DNA of 64,000 nt from DVED01 sp963838375 (GTDB taxonomy: Bacteria; Cyanobacteriota; Cyanobacteriia; Cyanobacteriales; Geitlerinemataceae). A model generated the notes under the pieces. That model was given only the letters and a program-made list of their open reading frames with translations, searched no databases and was not told the origin of the DNA. Each line of letters opens with the position of its first letter. Position 1 is the first letter of the stretch. Shown here piece after piece: positions 9,175 through 18,406 of the stretch. Made by a program: the position numbers and the translations under genes. Where the stretch lies: the NCBI GenBank assembly GCA_963838375.1, contig CAWIQY010000015.1:558001-622000 (forward strand), in the 5' to 3' direction.

Positions 9175-9239
9175 GCGGTTAAAACCGCTTCTACAGGAAC
9201 AAAACCCGCCTGCGCGGGTTAGAGTCCGCGAAGGCGGAC
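9175..9239. repeat. Run of three small hairpins (dispersed cyanobacterial repeat)
   Basis: Three adjacent inverted repeats are present: GCGGTT/AACCGC (9175-9187), AACCCGC/GCGGGTT (9202-9219) and AGTCCGC/GCGGACT (9222-9239). A shorter related piece, GCCTGCGCGGACTTCGTT, is seen near 15410. This resembles non-coding repetitive elements found in intergenic regions of cyanobacteria. No terminal T run is present, so it is not an obvious terminator. Confidence 0.6.
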
Positions 9240-9353
9240 TTTGCTTTTGTCGCAGCGAATTCCATTCGCCGAGCTTTTTGCAACTGGTGCAAGATCTAAG
9301 TTAGATCTTCTCCAATCTCCCTTGTTACCCAACCATCGAGTGTCCCATTTTTA

Positions 9354-10322
9354 GTGCAAACTATGTCTTACGAAAAAGAGAAACAAATTGCCATCGATGC
9401 AGTCATTGCTGCCGCTAAACTGTGCCAGCGCGTGCGCCAATCCATTCCCGCCGCGATCGAAAAAAGCGATAAAAGCCCAGTGACAGTCGCCGATTACGGG
9501 TCGCAAGCGCTAATTTGTAAAGCTATCTCCGATGCTTTTGCCGACGATCCCATCGTGGCAGAAGAAGATGCCGCCGCGCTGTCTCAACCGGATATGGCAG
9601 AACGGTTGAATCAAGTTGCCGAGTATGTCAAAGAACTACAACCCGACGCTACACCAGAAAATGTGACCAGTTGGATCGATCGGGGAAATGGTACAGTCAG
9701 CGATCGGTATTGGACACTCGATCCGATCGACGGCACAAAAGGATTTTTGCGTCAAGATCAATACGCTGTGGCATTGGCACTGATTGAAGGCGGAGACATT
9801 AAAGTGGGCGTTTTAGCCTGTCCTGCATTGCCGATGGCAAATGGGGAAATGGGGACGCTATTTGTCGCGGTTCGCGGGGAAGGGGCGTACCAAGCGCCGC
9901 TATCGACTGGAGAACTACAACCGATTCGGGTCGCCAGCATGGACGACAGCGACAGTTGCCGATTTGTCGAAAGTGTCGAATCCGGTCACGGAGACCTGGC
10001 CAGACAAGCTTCGATCGCCCAAGCGGTAGGGATTACAGCCCCTTCGCTGCGGATGGATTCCCAAGCCAAATACGGCGCGGTGGCATCCGGACAAGCTTTA
10101 CTCTATCTGCGTTTGCCTTCGCCCAAAACCCCCGATTACCGCGAGAAAATTTGGGATCATGCGGCGGGTGCGATCGTTGTGGAAGAAGCCGGAGGTTGCG
10201 TTACGGATATGTATGGCAAGCCTTTAGATTTTTCTCAAGGGGCAAAAATGGTGGATAACCAAGGCGTTGTTGTTAGTAATGGTGTGATTCATGACAAGGT
10301 GATTGCAGCATTAGCTGGTTAA
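9354..10322 (+). CDS. 3'(2'),5'-bisphosphate nucleotidase (HAL2/CysQ type)
   Basis: This belongs to the inositol monophosphatase superfamily. The metal-binding set is present: EED in PIVAEEDAAAL near residue 65, the DPIDGTKGFLR motif near residue 126, and the distal WDHAAGAIVVEEAGG near residue 273. The insertion between the EED and DPIDGT motifs and the total of 322 residues fit the HAL2-like nucleotidases, which remove the 3' phosphate from PAP/PAPS and recycle the by-product of sulfate assimilation. Inositol phosphatase activity is also possible. Start codons at 9354 and 9363 are both reasonable. It has its own 280-bp upstream region. Confidence 0.87.
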   Translation: MQTMSYEKEKQIAIDAVIAAAKLCQRVRQSIPAAIEKSDKSPVTVADYGSQALICKAISDAFADDPIVAEEDAAALSQPDMAERLNQVAEYVKELQPDATPENVTSWIDRGNGTVSDRYWTLDPIDGTKGFLRQDQYAVALALIEGGDIKVGVLACPALPMANGEMGTLFVAVRGEGAYQAPLSTGELQPIRVASMDDSDSCRFVESVESGHGDLARQASIAQAVGITAPSLRMDSQAKYGAVASGQALLYLRLPSPKTPDYREKIWDHAAGAIVVEEAGGCVTDMYGKPLDFSQGAKMVDNQGVVVSNGVIHDKVIAALAG

Positions 10323-10427
10323 ATTTTAAAGGTCGATCTGCTGAAGAGGGGATATTATTCTCGATCGGCAGATCGATCGGTCACGCCAAATTGCAGTCAA
10401 ATGATATTAAGTCTGAGTTAATTAATC

Positions 10428-11426
10428 ATGCGCGTTGCCATCTTCAATACCAAACCCTACGATCGTCAATTTCTCAGTGCTGCTAATCAAGAATTCCATC
10501 ACGATTTAGTATTTTTCGAGCCGCATTTAACTGCCGAAACCGCACCTCTCGCGGATGGTTTCCCCGCCGTTTGCTCGTTTATTAACGATCGACTCGATGC
10601 ACCCACCTTGCAGATTTTAGCCGAGGGTGGAACAAAACTCATTGCGTTGCGATCGGCAGGATTCAATCACGTCGATTTGAAAAAAGCGATCGAATTAGGG
10701 TTAACGATCGTCCGCGTTCCGGCGTATTCTCCCTATGCCGTTGCCGAACACGCCATCGGCTTAATTCTCATGCTCAATCGCAAGTTGTATCGGGCTTACA
10801 ATCGCGTTCGAGACGATAATTTTTCCCTCGATGGACTGTTGGGATTTGACTTACACGGTTCTACGGTTGGTATCATCGGCACCGGAAAAATCGGCACTTG
10901 TTTCGCTCGCATCATGCACGGATTTGGCTGTCATTTATTGGCTTACGATCTCTATCAAAATCCAGATTGCTTAGAATTGGGAGTCAATTATGCCGATTTG
11001 CCAGAAGTCTTGGGACGATCGGATATTGTCTCGCTTCACTGTCCATTGATGCCAGAAACCGATCGACTGATCGATGCCGAAACGCTAAAATATTTTAAGC
11101 CGGGAGCGATGTTAATTAACACCAGTCGCGGTGGTTTGATCGACACCAAAGCCGCGATCGCAGCTCTCAAATCCGGGCAGCTCGGTTGTCTGGGAATTGA
11201 TGTGTACGAACAGGAAGAAAATCTCTTTTTTGAAGATCGATCGACAACGGTAATTCAAGATGATGCCTTTCAATTACTTCAGTCTTTCCCCAACGTGGTG
11301 ATTACCGCCCATCAGGGATTTTTTACTCGCAATGCTCTAGAAGCGATCGCCCAAACAACATTGCAAAACCTGACCGATTTTGAATTCGGGAATCTCGGTG
11401 CCAACGAAGTCAAGTTCAATGCCTGA
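10428..11426 (+). CDS. D-2-hydroxyacid dehydrogenase (D-lactate dehydrogenase type)
   Basis: A 332-aa NAD-dependent dehydrogenase. The catalytic residues are in order: Arg in LIALRSAGFNHVD near residue 79, the NAD-binding loop GIIGTGKIGTCFA near residue 149, the second conserved Arg in NTSRGGLIDT near residue 236, Glu in DVYEQEE near residue 265 and His in ITAHQGF near residue 297. The ARG-SAGFNHVD and YEQEENLFFEDRS segments are those of bacterial fermentative D-lactate dehydrogenases. The likely reaction is pyruvate reduction to D-lactate under dark anoxic conditions. It is single-gene, with an AT-rich spacer upstream. Confidence 0.9.
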   Translation: MRVAIFNTKPYDRQFLSAANQEFHHDLVFFEPHLTAETAPLADGFPAVCSFINDRLDAPTLQILAEGGTKLIALRSAGFNHVDLKKAIELGLTIVRVPAYSPYAVAEHAIGLILMLNRKLYRAYNRVRDDNFSLDGLLGFDLHGSTVGIIGTGKIGTCFARIMHGFGCHLLAYDLYQNPDCLELGVNYADLPEVLGRSDIVSLHCPLMPETDRLIDAETLKYFKPGAMLINTSRGGLIDTKAAIAALKSGQLGCLGIDVYEQEENLFFEDRSTTVIQDDAFQLLQSFPNVVITAHQGFFTRNALEAIAQTTLQNLTDFEFGNLGANEVKFNA

Positions 11427-11691
11427 GAGTTAATGAGTGAGAGTTAATGCCTGAGAGTTAAGGTTTATGGCACAATAGAAAATGAACACTCAAACGATCG
11501 CACTACTAAATCGACCCGACATTGAAGCTTCTGACAACCACTTCAGTCCGAGATAGACCGATCCGTTCCGGAAAGACACCAGCAAAGTATAGAAAAGAAA
11601 CAGTCCATTTAGTTTCCTCAATTCCTTCTTCGGGCATTGAGGGTCGTCTAAATTTTCGATCGCCTGTCCGTTTTACATTTGACCTCTCCCG

Positions 11692-13038
11692 ATGAACGAG
11701 TCTAGTCAAATTGTTTCTCCCACACTTGCATTCTTCCTCTACGATATACGGGAAGAACTAGGGCAAGATCCATCGCACATCCAACAAAACCGCCATCGGT
11801 TTTGGCGAAAAATCGAACCGAAACTCGATCGAGATTACTCGGCACTGGGCGAGGAAGAGCGACTTTGGTTAGACAAATTAGAGGCGATCGAAAAGCCCGA
11901 AGCCCGAGAAATTGAGTTATTAGCCCGGATAACCGATCGACGGTTTTCGTCCAGTTACTATGCCCTACAAATGGGCGATACCTACGCGCTGCGCGTCGAA
12001 TCTTTCGACCCGATCGATCGGGGGATGCAGTCTCTGGAAATCTTACCCCAACTCAAACGCAAAGTCGCTTTTCACATCAACCACCAACTAGACTCGACCG
12101 AACTTCAGGAAGGCAAACACGCTCCGATCGCTCAAACATGGTTACTGTGGGGACGGCTACCGGGCAATCATTTAACCGCACATCAGGTGGCAAAAGCCTG
12201 TTGCGAGCAACTGTTTCCCAACGAGACCGGAAACACCGATCGTTTCCAACAAGGGAAGCTTGCCGGGGCGAGCCTTTACGAATGGTGGCAACCCCCAACA
12301 GAGTGGCACAATTTAGGTCGCGAAAATTGGCATCAATTGGTGATGTTATTTTCTCCACGGCAGTCTGTCGAGGACATGAGATCGACCATAAACACGCTGT
12401 ATCCCCATTTAATGCGCCTCTTTTGCCACCGCAATAAAATTCTGTGGGCTTACGCTTGCAGTCGGCAAACTAAGTCTCGACTTCAAGCAGATTATCGCTC
12501 GATCGAAACCTTGTCCCGCGACCTCCAAACGACTCTGAAACATCCTCCCATCTCGATTCGACAATGGCAAAACTGGTTAGCACAGACATTAGAATTGTCG
12601 TCTCGATATGCTCGACAGTTGAGCGATTTAGCTCACCAAGAACGGATGATTCAAACGAGTTTGCTCAATTACCACAGCGCTCTCGGAAAAATTGCCGAAG
12701 TTGATGCTGATAGCCAACTCGAATTTTTATCTGAATTTGGCAATAGCATCGCGGAAAATTACCGACTAAAAATTGAAATGGAAATTGCCTATTTCAACTC
12801 CGGATTAATAGAGTTAGGGGCAATTTCTACAGCACTTCACAGTACGATCTCCCAGTCTCGCGATGTTCCCAACCCTCAACCGAGCTCGTTCCTCGTCGCC
12901 GTCGCGATGGGAGTTGTCGCTAGTCTTGTTGCCAGTCCCTTACTTGCCGAAGCCCTATCGATCGGTTGGAGTATTCTCAGCTTACCCATTGGATTTGCGG
13001 TCGCTACGATCGCGTTTGTATTGCTTCGCAAACCATAA
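11692..13038 (+). CDS. Unrecognised protein with two C-terminal membrane helices
   Basis: I do not recognise this 448-aa protein. The first 390 residues are soluble, Gln- and Leu-rich and mostly helical, with probable coiled coils at about 255-345 (QTKSRLQADYRSIETLSRDL and LSDLAHQERMIQTSLLNY). The C-terminus has two hydrophobic segments (SFLVAVAMGVVASLVASPLLA and ILSLPIGFAVATIAFVLL), so it should be tail-anchored with the bulk in the cytoplasm. The start at 11692 is supported by coding-like composition from the first codons. It has no same-strand partner nearby. It may be a lineage-specific cyanobacterial family. Confidence 0.75.
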   Translation: MNESSQIVSPTLAFFLYDIREELGQDPSHIQQNRHRFWRKIEPKLDRDYSALGEEERLWLDKLEAIEKPEAREIELLARITDRRFSSSYYALQMGDTYALRVESFDPIDRGMQSLEILPQLKRKVAFHINHQLDSTELQEGKHAPIAQTWLLWGRLPGNHLTAHQVAKACCEQLFPNETGNTDRFQQGKLAGASLYEWWQPPTEWHNLGRENWHQLVMLFSPRQSVEDMRSTINTLYPHLMRLFCHRNKILWAYACSRQTKSRLQADYRSIETLSRDLQTTLKHPPISIRQWQNWLAQTLELSSRYARQLSDLAHQERMIQTSLLNYHSALGKIAEVDADSQLEFLSEFGNSIAENYRLKIEMEIAYFNSGLIELGAISTALHSTISQSRDVPNPQPSSFLVAVAMGVVASLVASPLLAEALSIGWSILSLPIGFAVATIAFVLLRKP

Positions 13039-13081
13039 CCTGTAAACTGCGATGTGAAAAATTCGATCGCCATATCACCCA

Positions 13082-13483
13082 TTAACCAACTGATTTGAGA
13101 TAACGTTCGATCAGCAGAATCGCAACAATATCATCGATCGGACGCGGGGGCGATCGCAATCCTTCAGGAATCAAACGGGCAAGCCCTTGGGGTGGATACA
13201 TTTTCCAGTAGCGATCGCGGGCTTCTAGGGTGCTGTAACGTTCGTCTACCATGATAATCTCTAATGTATCTGGCAGCGCTTCCCCCAATTGTTTTCGCCA
13301 ACTTTTCGCCGTGGTTTGGTTGCCCATCACCACGATAGAAATTTCGTACTTCTGGCATAAAGATTGCAACGTGGCGATCGCATTTGCCGACGAAACAACT
13401 TCATGAAATGGAAATTGACCATCCTCATTGCGGACGGCGATGCCACATTTATCTCGACCGGGGTCAAATCCTAGATAATTCAA
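13082..13483 (-). CDS. YqgF/RuvX-family RNase H-fold nuclease (pre-16S rRNA processing type)
   Basis: A 133-aa RNase H-fold protein. It starts with the first acidic strand LGFDPGRDKCGIAV (Asp near residue 6), has MVDERYSTLEARDRYW near residue 79 and the C-terminal acidic PIDDIVAILLIERYL. YqgF homologues mature the 5' end of 16S rRNA; the shortened form seen here is the usual cyanobacterial one. The acidic residues needed for metal binding are kept. It is convergent with the 448-aa membrane protein gene, 43 bp apart. Confidence 0.8.
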   Translation of the reverse strand: MNYLGFDPGRDKCGIAVRNEDGQFPFHEVVSSANAIATLQSLCQKYEISIVVMGNQTTAKSWRKQLGEALPDTLEIIMVDERYSTLEARDRYWKMYPPQGLARLIPEGLRSPPRPIDDIVAILLIERYLKSVG

Positions 13484-14221
13484 AATTAGCGATCGTTCGT
13501 TATTTTTTATGACTCAATATCTATAATATTAGCACATTTATACCGATCGAGCTTTTCTTCGATAGATATTTTCAATTCGCTTATCAGTTAATTTCCGATC
13601 TTTCGGAAGCCTTCAAATACAATTCGGAGTTCTTCGATCGTCTATTTTTTTGGGAATGCACATTCTCAAATATCGTCCTTGTTTTGCCGATAGAAATTAG
13701 AGCGACGACCTTTAAAGTTATTGCCAAATAGAGTCGATCGGTTCATTCTCAAATTACCGATCGACTTTGACCTAAATCTATCTCCCTACACAATGCTTTA
13801 CTAAAATTTTAAAATAACTTTACCAACAATTTATCGCACGCGATCGACTATTGAAGTAGTCTACAAAAGATCGAACTTCAGCCCATATTTTTTGAAATCA
13901 AGTTTTGATTTCAAGAGTGGAAGCCAATCGCCTGCTAATTCAACTTAAAAAACTCGTCGTTTTTCCAGTCGATCGAGCTTTTTTTCGATCTCGATCCCTT
14001 CACATTGACCGATCCCAACTCTGAGAAATCGGGTAGCATCTCAACGGACTATAAGTCCGCATGACAATTTGGATCGCTCACCAAGACTTAGAGCATTTCT
14101 ATAAGCCAATTCTTGAAATTGGCAAGCTTTTATCTGGAAATTATACAGATTGGAAAAAGCAAAATTTCAGAAATTTTCAATCAGAATCGCGACAAACTAT
14201 CGAGCAACATTCATCATAATC
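13484..14221. other. Long AT-rich intergenic region
   Basis: About 740 bp between divergent genes with no credible coding frame. It contains a perfect 10-bp palindrome with a 3-bp spacer, TTGAAATCAA/TTGATTTCAA at 13892-13914, which could be an operator or a weak hairpin. The last 100 bp should carry the promoter and leader of the PEP-CTERM gene that follows. I see nothing else of note. Confidence 0.5.
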
Positions 14222-15367
14222 ATGAAACCTACTCAGATCTTCACCGTCTCAGCTTCCATCATTTTAGGCTCTGTAGCATCTTTTTGTTGGAATGCATCCC
14301 CAGCTAGAGCTGTGTTGCTCGTCGGCAATACAACATCGAGCGATTTGGGTGGCTCCAATGTGTTAAAATTCGACGAATTTACTGGAGAGTTTTTAGGCGA
14401 GTTTATTGCCACAGGCAGCGGCGGATTGTCTTCTCCCGACGACTTAACTTTTGGACCCGATGGCAATCTTTATATCAGTAGCGGCAATGATTCTGCTACT
14501 CCCGAAACCGAACCGTCAGCCATCTTGCGCTTCGATGGAAAAACCGGAACATTTCTGGATGTATTTGCAAAAAGCGATCGTCTGAATCGACCTTATGGTA
14601 ATGCCTTCGGACCCGATGGCAACTTTTATGTCGCCAGTTTTCTCTCCGACGAAATCTTGCGTTTTGATGGGAAAACCGGAGACTTTCTCGATGTATTTGC
14701 TTCGGGAAACCAATTACCTGGTGGGTTGAACGGACCCAACGACTTACTCTTCACCCCGGATGGTAAACTTCTCGTCACCACTCAAGGCAGTGTTGCGGTT
14801 AATGGCGCGGCGGACTTCAGTTTCGGATTGCCGAGTCAAATTTTGAAATTCGATTTGGCGACGGGAACATCTTCGATATTTGCTGACCAACCAGAACCCT
14901 CGCCGGATAGTTTTGGATTTGTTAGTTTTCTGGGATTGGCAATCAGTCCGGATGGCAAACTTTTTACCAGTGATTTTGCAAACGGGATTCGGACATACGA
15001 TTTAGGCACGGGTGAATTGCTCGATTTGATTTCAACCAACTATACAGGTACATCTCCCAGTAATAATTTTATTGGAAGTCTAGCTTTTACTCCCAACGGT
15101 AATTTGTTTACCGTCGGATTCGACTTTACTCAAGAAAATGTGGGAACAATTCTCCGCTACGATGGCATCACGGGTATGCTGCTTCCCGCGTCGGGAAAAT
15201 CTAGCGCAATTTTCGTCGATGCCAATCCCAATCTTGTTCGTCCTATTGGAATTGCTTTTCAACCCACCAAAGCAGTTCCCGAACCCACATCTGTTCTAGA
15301 ACCGATTGCTGTGGGTGCCGTGGCGGTGTTTTTACTCCGTCATCGCAAACGCAAACGGCACAATTAA
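14222..15367 (+). CDS. Exported beta-propeller (NHL/SMP-30-like) protein with PEP-CTERM anchor
   Basis: The ATG at 14222 is chosen because it places a signal peptide (TVSASIILGSVASF, cut near NASPARA) at the N-terminus; the frame is open 24 codons further upstream. The body (about residues 35-345) has repeated units of the form LRFDGKTGxFLDVFA and FGPDGNLYI, at least five, as in NHL or virginiamycin B lyase-like propellers. The C-terminus is a PEP-CTERM sorting signal: VPEPTSVLEP, a hydrophobic stretch, then an Arg/Lys/His-rich tail. PEP-CTERM proteins are processed by exosortase and exported to the surface or matrix. The ligand is unknown. No exosortase is in the window. Confidence 0.85.
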   Translation: MKPTQIFTVSASIILGSVASFCWNASPARAVLLVGNTTSSDLGGSNVLKFDEFTGEFLGEFIATGSGGLSSPDDLTFGPDGNLYISSGNDSATPETEPSAILRFDGKTGTFLDVFAKSDRLNRPYGNAFGPDGNFYVASFLSDEILRFDGKTGDFLDVFASGNQLPGGLNGPNDLLFTPDGKLLVTTQGSVAVNGAADFSFGLPSQILKFDLATGTSSIFADQPEPSPDSFGFVSFLGLAISPDGKLFTSDFANGIRTYDLGTGELLDLISTNYTGTSPSNNFIGSLAFTPNGNLFTVGFDFTQENVGTILRYDGITGMLLPASGKSSAIFVDANPNLVRPIGIAFQPTKAVPEPTSVLEPIAVGAVAVFLLRHRKRKRHN

Positions 15368-15463
15368 GACGATCGATCGTGGGTTCAGTCAAAAAAGTAT
15401 GCCTGCGCGGACTTCGTTCTCGTAGATGTCAATTATCTTTGCGGGTGTAACGATCGATCGCAA

Positions 15464-16451
15464 TTAGGTCAAATTGCGGACTCGATCGCTGTAGGTTTGG
15501 GGACGCCATTGACGAACCCATTTAAATGCAAATTGTCGAAATTTTAGAGGTAAGTATGAGAGTAGCTGTCCGATTTGGGTTTTGGGAGACTTGCCTAAAA
15601 CTCGATCGGATTCTCGCAGCATTTGGCGTCCTTCTTCTGTATTCCCGTGTTCGATCGACCGTAATCCCAAAGTTTGTTGAATCCATGCGAGTTTTTCCAC
15701 TCGAATATTTTCTAAATTAGAATCGTCAAACTGATAACTGTTCAAACAAAACTGCTTAGCTTTGAGGAAATGGATATCTTGTTTGAGACTATTTTGTCCG
15801 CGGTGAATGCGATATTCCATTAACAATTCTGGCAAAAAGTAGCCTTGTTTTCCGGCTAAGGCTAATCGCACGAATAGATCGAAATCTTCGCAGCCATCTG
15901 CTCGAGTTCTCATATAATCGACATCCGCTAAAGCCTGTCGCCGAAAGAGGGTCGATCCAACTTGCAAACTTTGGTAAACAAAGGTTTGAGTTAGAAACTC
16001 CGGAAATTGTACCTTTTTCGAGTTTAGTTTTTCCCCATTTTTCTGAGTTTTCTCGAGTCGCAGATTCAATCCGTTGGTGTTGGCGATCGATAATCCAATG
16101 GTCGGTACAAACAAAATCTAGATGGGGATTCTCTTCTAAAATTGCCACCGTTTTTTCCAGAAACTCAGGTGTTAGTGCGTCGTCGTCATCAAATTTGATA
16201 AAATAGGTTCCCGTTGCGGCTTCAAATCCCGATCGCATATTTGAGCTGCGACCGATATTTTGGGGATGTTGGATATAGCGAATTCGCGAATCTTTCCACC
16301 GATCGACCATTTCGGGTGTGTTGTCGATGGATCCATCGTCGCATATAATTAATTCAAAATCGGTATAGGTTTGATGCAATGCGCTTTCGATCGCGTAGCT
16401 TAACAGTTCGGCACGATTATAAGTGGGAATGCAAAGGCTAACTTTAGGCAT
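15464..16451 (-). pseudogene. Family 2 glycosyltransferase interrupted by a frameshift
   Basis: The N-terminal half (16451 to about 16015) is a clear GT2 domain: SLCIPTYNRAELLSYAIESAL, the nucleotide-binding LIICDDGSIDNTP and the FDDDDALTPEF DxD region. The reading then passes to another frame, which continues the same protein as QFPEFLTQTFVYQSLQVGSTLFRR, DGCEDFDLFVRLALAG and a C-terminal helical part to the stop at 15464. The switch lies near the T5 run at 16014-16018 (A5 on the coding strand). The restored protein would be about 328 aa, normal for a GT2. It is either a recent pseudogene or a one-base sequencing error. It is divergent from a sulfotransferase-like gene, suggesting a surface-glycan locus. 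Confidence 0.85.
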
Positions 16452-16591
16452 CGATCGGCTTATCGTTAAAGAACTTCTATCTCTTTAAGTTCTATTTTAG
16501 GCGAACGATCGCGCATTTGGCAAGTTAAGTCGTTTTCCGATCGAGACAATGTCTCATTAATTAGGGTTGCACGAGACTCGATTTACACGAA

Positions 16592-17488
16592 ATGTCAAAC
16601 TTCCAAAAAAAAATAAAAAGCCGGATAAAACATGGTGGAGAAGATCTGCTAGGCTTAATCCAAAAAACACATCTGTATTCTTCAATTATCAATCAAAAAG
16701 AAATTCGAGTCGTAGGTTTGAAGCGGACGGGAAACCACGCCATATTAAAATGGGTAAAAAGCCAAGAAACTGGAGTGGTTGAGCATTTGAATAATGTCAA
16801 ACCTAATGAGAACCCGTTTCGCGATAAGTACGAACACCTCAGAGATCGTTACCCCGAGCATCAAGGTGTTATCGATCGTCTGTACCAGCAATCTAAAGGA
16901 AAGTTAATCAAAAAAGATTGTTTTATTTATAGTTATGAAGATTGGAAGCTATCAAAAATCGCCACAATAAACTTTGAAATTAAACATGATTTGTATGTCG
17001 GTAAAAGCTTAGAGCGATACGATGTTTTAATTTTAAGAGATCCATTTAACTTGATTGCCAGTCGCCTAAAATACGATCGACGGCTAATGAAAATAACCAA
17101 GACCCCGATCGTCGATCGTTGGGTCGAATATGCACGAGAATTTTTAGGAGAAACCCAATACCTCAAACATCATAAAATCTGTATCAATTACAATCGCTGG
17201 TTTCAAGATGTTGAGTATCGCCAACACCTTGCGGATCGTCTCAAGCTAAAATTCACGGATGCCCGAATCGATCGAATGAGTTACCACGGGGGAGGTAGTT
17301 CGTTTGAAGGACGAAAATTGGACGGAAACGCAACTCAACTGGATGTCATTAATCGATGGCAGCATTTTAAAGACGATCCGATTTACCAACAACTGGTTGA
17401 CGACGACAGGCTTTGGCATTATTGCGAACGGATATTCGATCGCATCCCCAATATAGATGTTTTACGCAGATCTAGCCATCAGATTTGA
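16592..17488 (+). CDS. Sulfotransferase-like P-loop protein
   Basis: A 298-aa protein with the two phosphate-binding features of PAPS sulfotransferases. The 5'-phosphosulfate loop is GLKRTGNHAILKWV near residue 52, a variant with Lys-Arg-Thr-Gly-Asn. The 3'-phosphate region is VLILRDPFNLIASRLK near residue 146, with Arg-Asp-Pro. A downstream NYNRWFQDVEYRQHLADRL and a Gly-rich HGGGSSF loop also fit. The family as read by eye is uncertain, but a role in sulfating a glycan or lipid is likely. It lies opposite the broken GT2 gene and is somewhat AT-rich, so the pair may be a transferred surface-polysaccharide module. Confidence 0.6.
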   Translation: MSNFQKKIKSRIKHGGEDLLGLIQKTHLYSSIINQKEIRVVGLKRTGNHAILKWVKSQETGVVEHLNNVKPNENPFRDKYEHLRDRYPEHQGVIDRLYQQSKGKLIKKDCFIYSYEDWKLSKIATINFEIKHDLYVGKSLERYDVLILRDPFNLIASRLKYDRRLMKITKTPIVDRWVEYAREFLGETQYLKHHKICINYNRWFQDVEYRQHLADRLKLKFTDARIDRMSYHGGGSSFEGRKLDGNATQLDVINRWQHFKDDPIYQQLVDDDRLWHYCERIFDRIPNIDVLRRSSHQI

Positions 17489-17562
17489 GCGGTCACAAGG
17501 ATCTTTCCCGGTGCCGTATGATTTGAGTGGTTTTAATCCGTCTCATAATGTAGTGTGGCTGT

Positions 17563-18369
17563 ATGTTGTTTTCTCCACCACGGGACGATCCGATGGGCAT
17601 TGCGTCAAACTGTACTTCTTCTTCTGCATATCTGCTCGTTTTTCACGGCAGTCGAGATCCTCGACCCCAACAGGCGATCGAAATCCTCGTCCAACAGGTA
17701 GCAGATCGACTGGGAACAGACGCAATCCAACAAAAACGGGTGAGTTGGGCGGCATTGGAATTGCAACCCCAGCCACTGCACCAACAAATCTGCCAATTTG
17801 CAGAAGGTGTACTCACCCAAGAGATCGATCGTATCGAGATTATTCCGCTGTTTTTGCTACCGGGAGTTCATGTTAAAGAAGATATCCCGGCAGAAGTGGA
17901 GTTGGCACGACAAAAGATAGGAACAGAAGTGGAAATCTCAATCCGTCCCTTTCTCGGAAGTTCCCCCAGCATGGCGAAGCGATTGACAAGCGTCCTCAAA
18001 ACCCAATCCCAGAGATCCGCATGGGTTCTTTTATCCCATGGTAGCCGCCGTCCGGGGGGAAATGAGCCGATCGAGAACTTGACCCTCCAACTACATCAGC
18101 AATGCCACAAACCCGTGGTTCCGGCATACTGGTCGGTTCCACCCAACTTAGAAACCCAAATTCAGGCATTGGTCAATTCCCGATACGATCGCATTGGTAT
18201 CTTGCCTTACTTTTTATTTGCCGGAGGCATTACCGACGCCATCGCCGAGTCCGTCGATCGACTCTCATCCCAATTTCCCCAAACTCAGCTTCATTTAGCC
18301 GAACCTGTTGGTGTCAGCGACGAACTGGTCGAACATATGATTCTGGATCAGAAGCGTAGGGTGTGTTGA
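17563..18369 (+). CDS. cbiX: Sirohydrochlorin cobaltochelatase, two-domain CbiX/SirB type
   Basis: A 268-aa chelatase that inserts Co2+ (or Fe2+ in SirB paralogues) into sirohydrochlorin. The first domain begins LLVFHGSRDPRPQQA with the metal-binding His, followed by PLFLLPGVHVKEDIP containing the second His. The second domain repeats the fold with WVLLSHGSRRPGG, GILPYFLFAGGITDAI. Length matches the two-domain form, not the short archaeal CbiXS. Whether the product feeds cobalamin or siroheme cannot be told from sequence. A start at 17593 is also possible. It converges with uppP. Confidence 0.85.
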   Translation: MLFSPPRDDPMGIASNCTSSSAYLLVFHGSRDPRPQQAIEILVQQVADRLGTDAIQQKRVSWAALELQPQPLHQQICQFAEGVLTQEIDRIEIIPLFLLPGVHVKEDIPAEVELARQKIGTEVEISIRPFLGSSPSMAKRLTSVLKTQSQRSAWVLLSHGSRRPGGNEPIENLTLQLHQQCHKPVVPAYWSVPPNLETQIQALVNSRYDRIGILPYFLFAGGITDAIAESVDRLSSQFPQTQLHLAEPVGVSDELVEHMILDQKRRVC

Positions 18370-18406
18370 TTCACCAAACGTACGCTTTGTCTCAAACCGA
18401 TCGACG

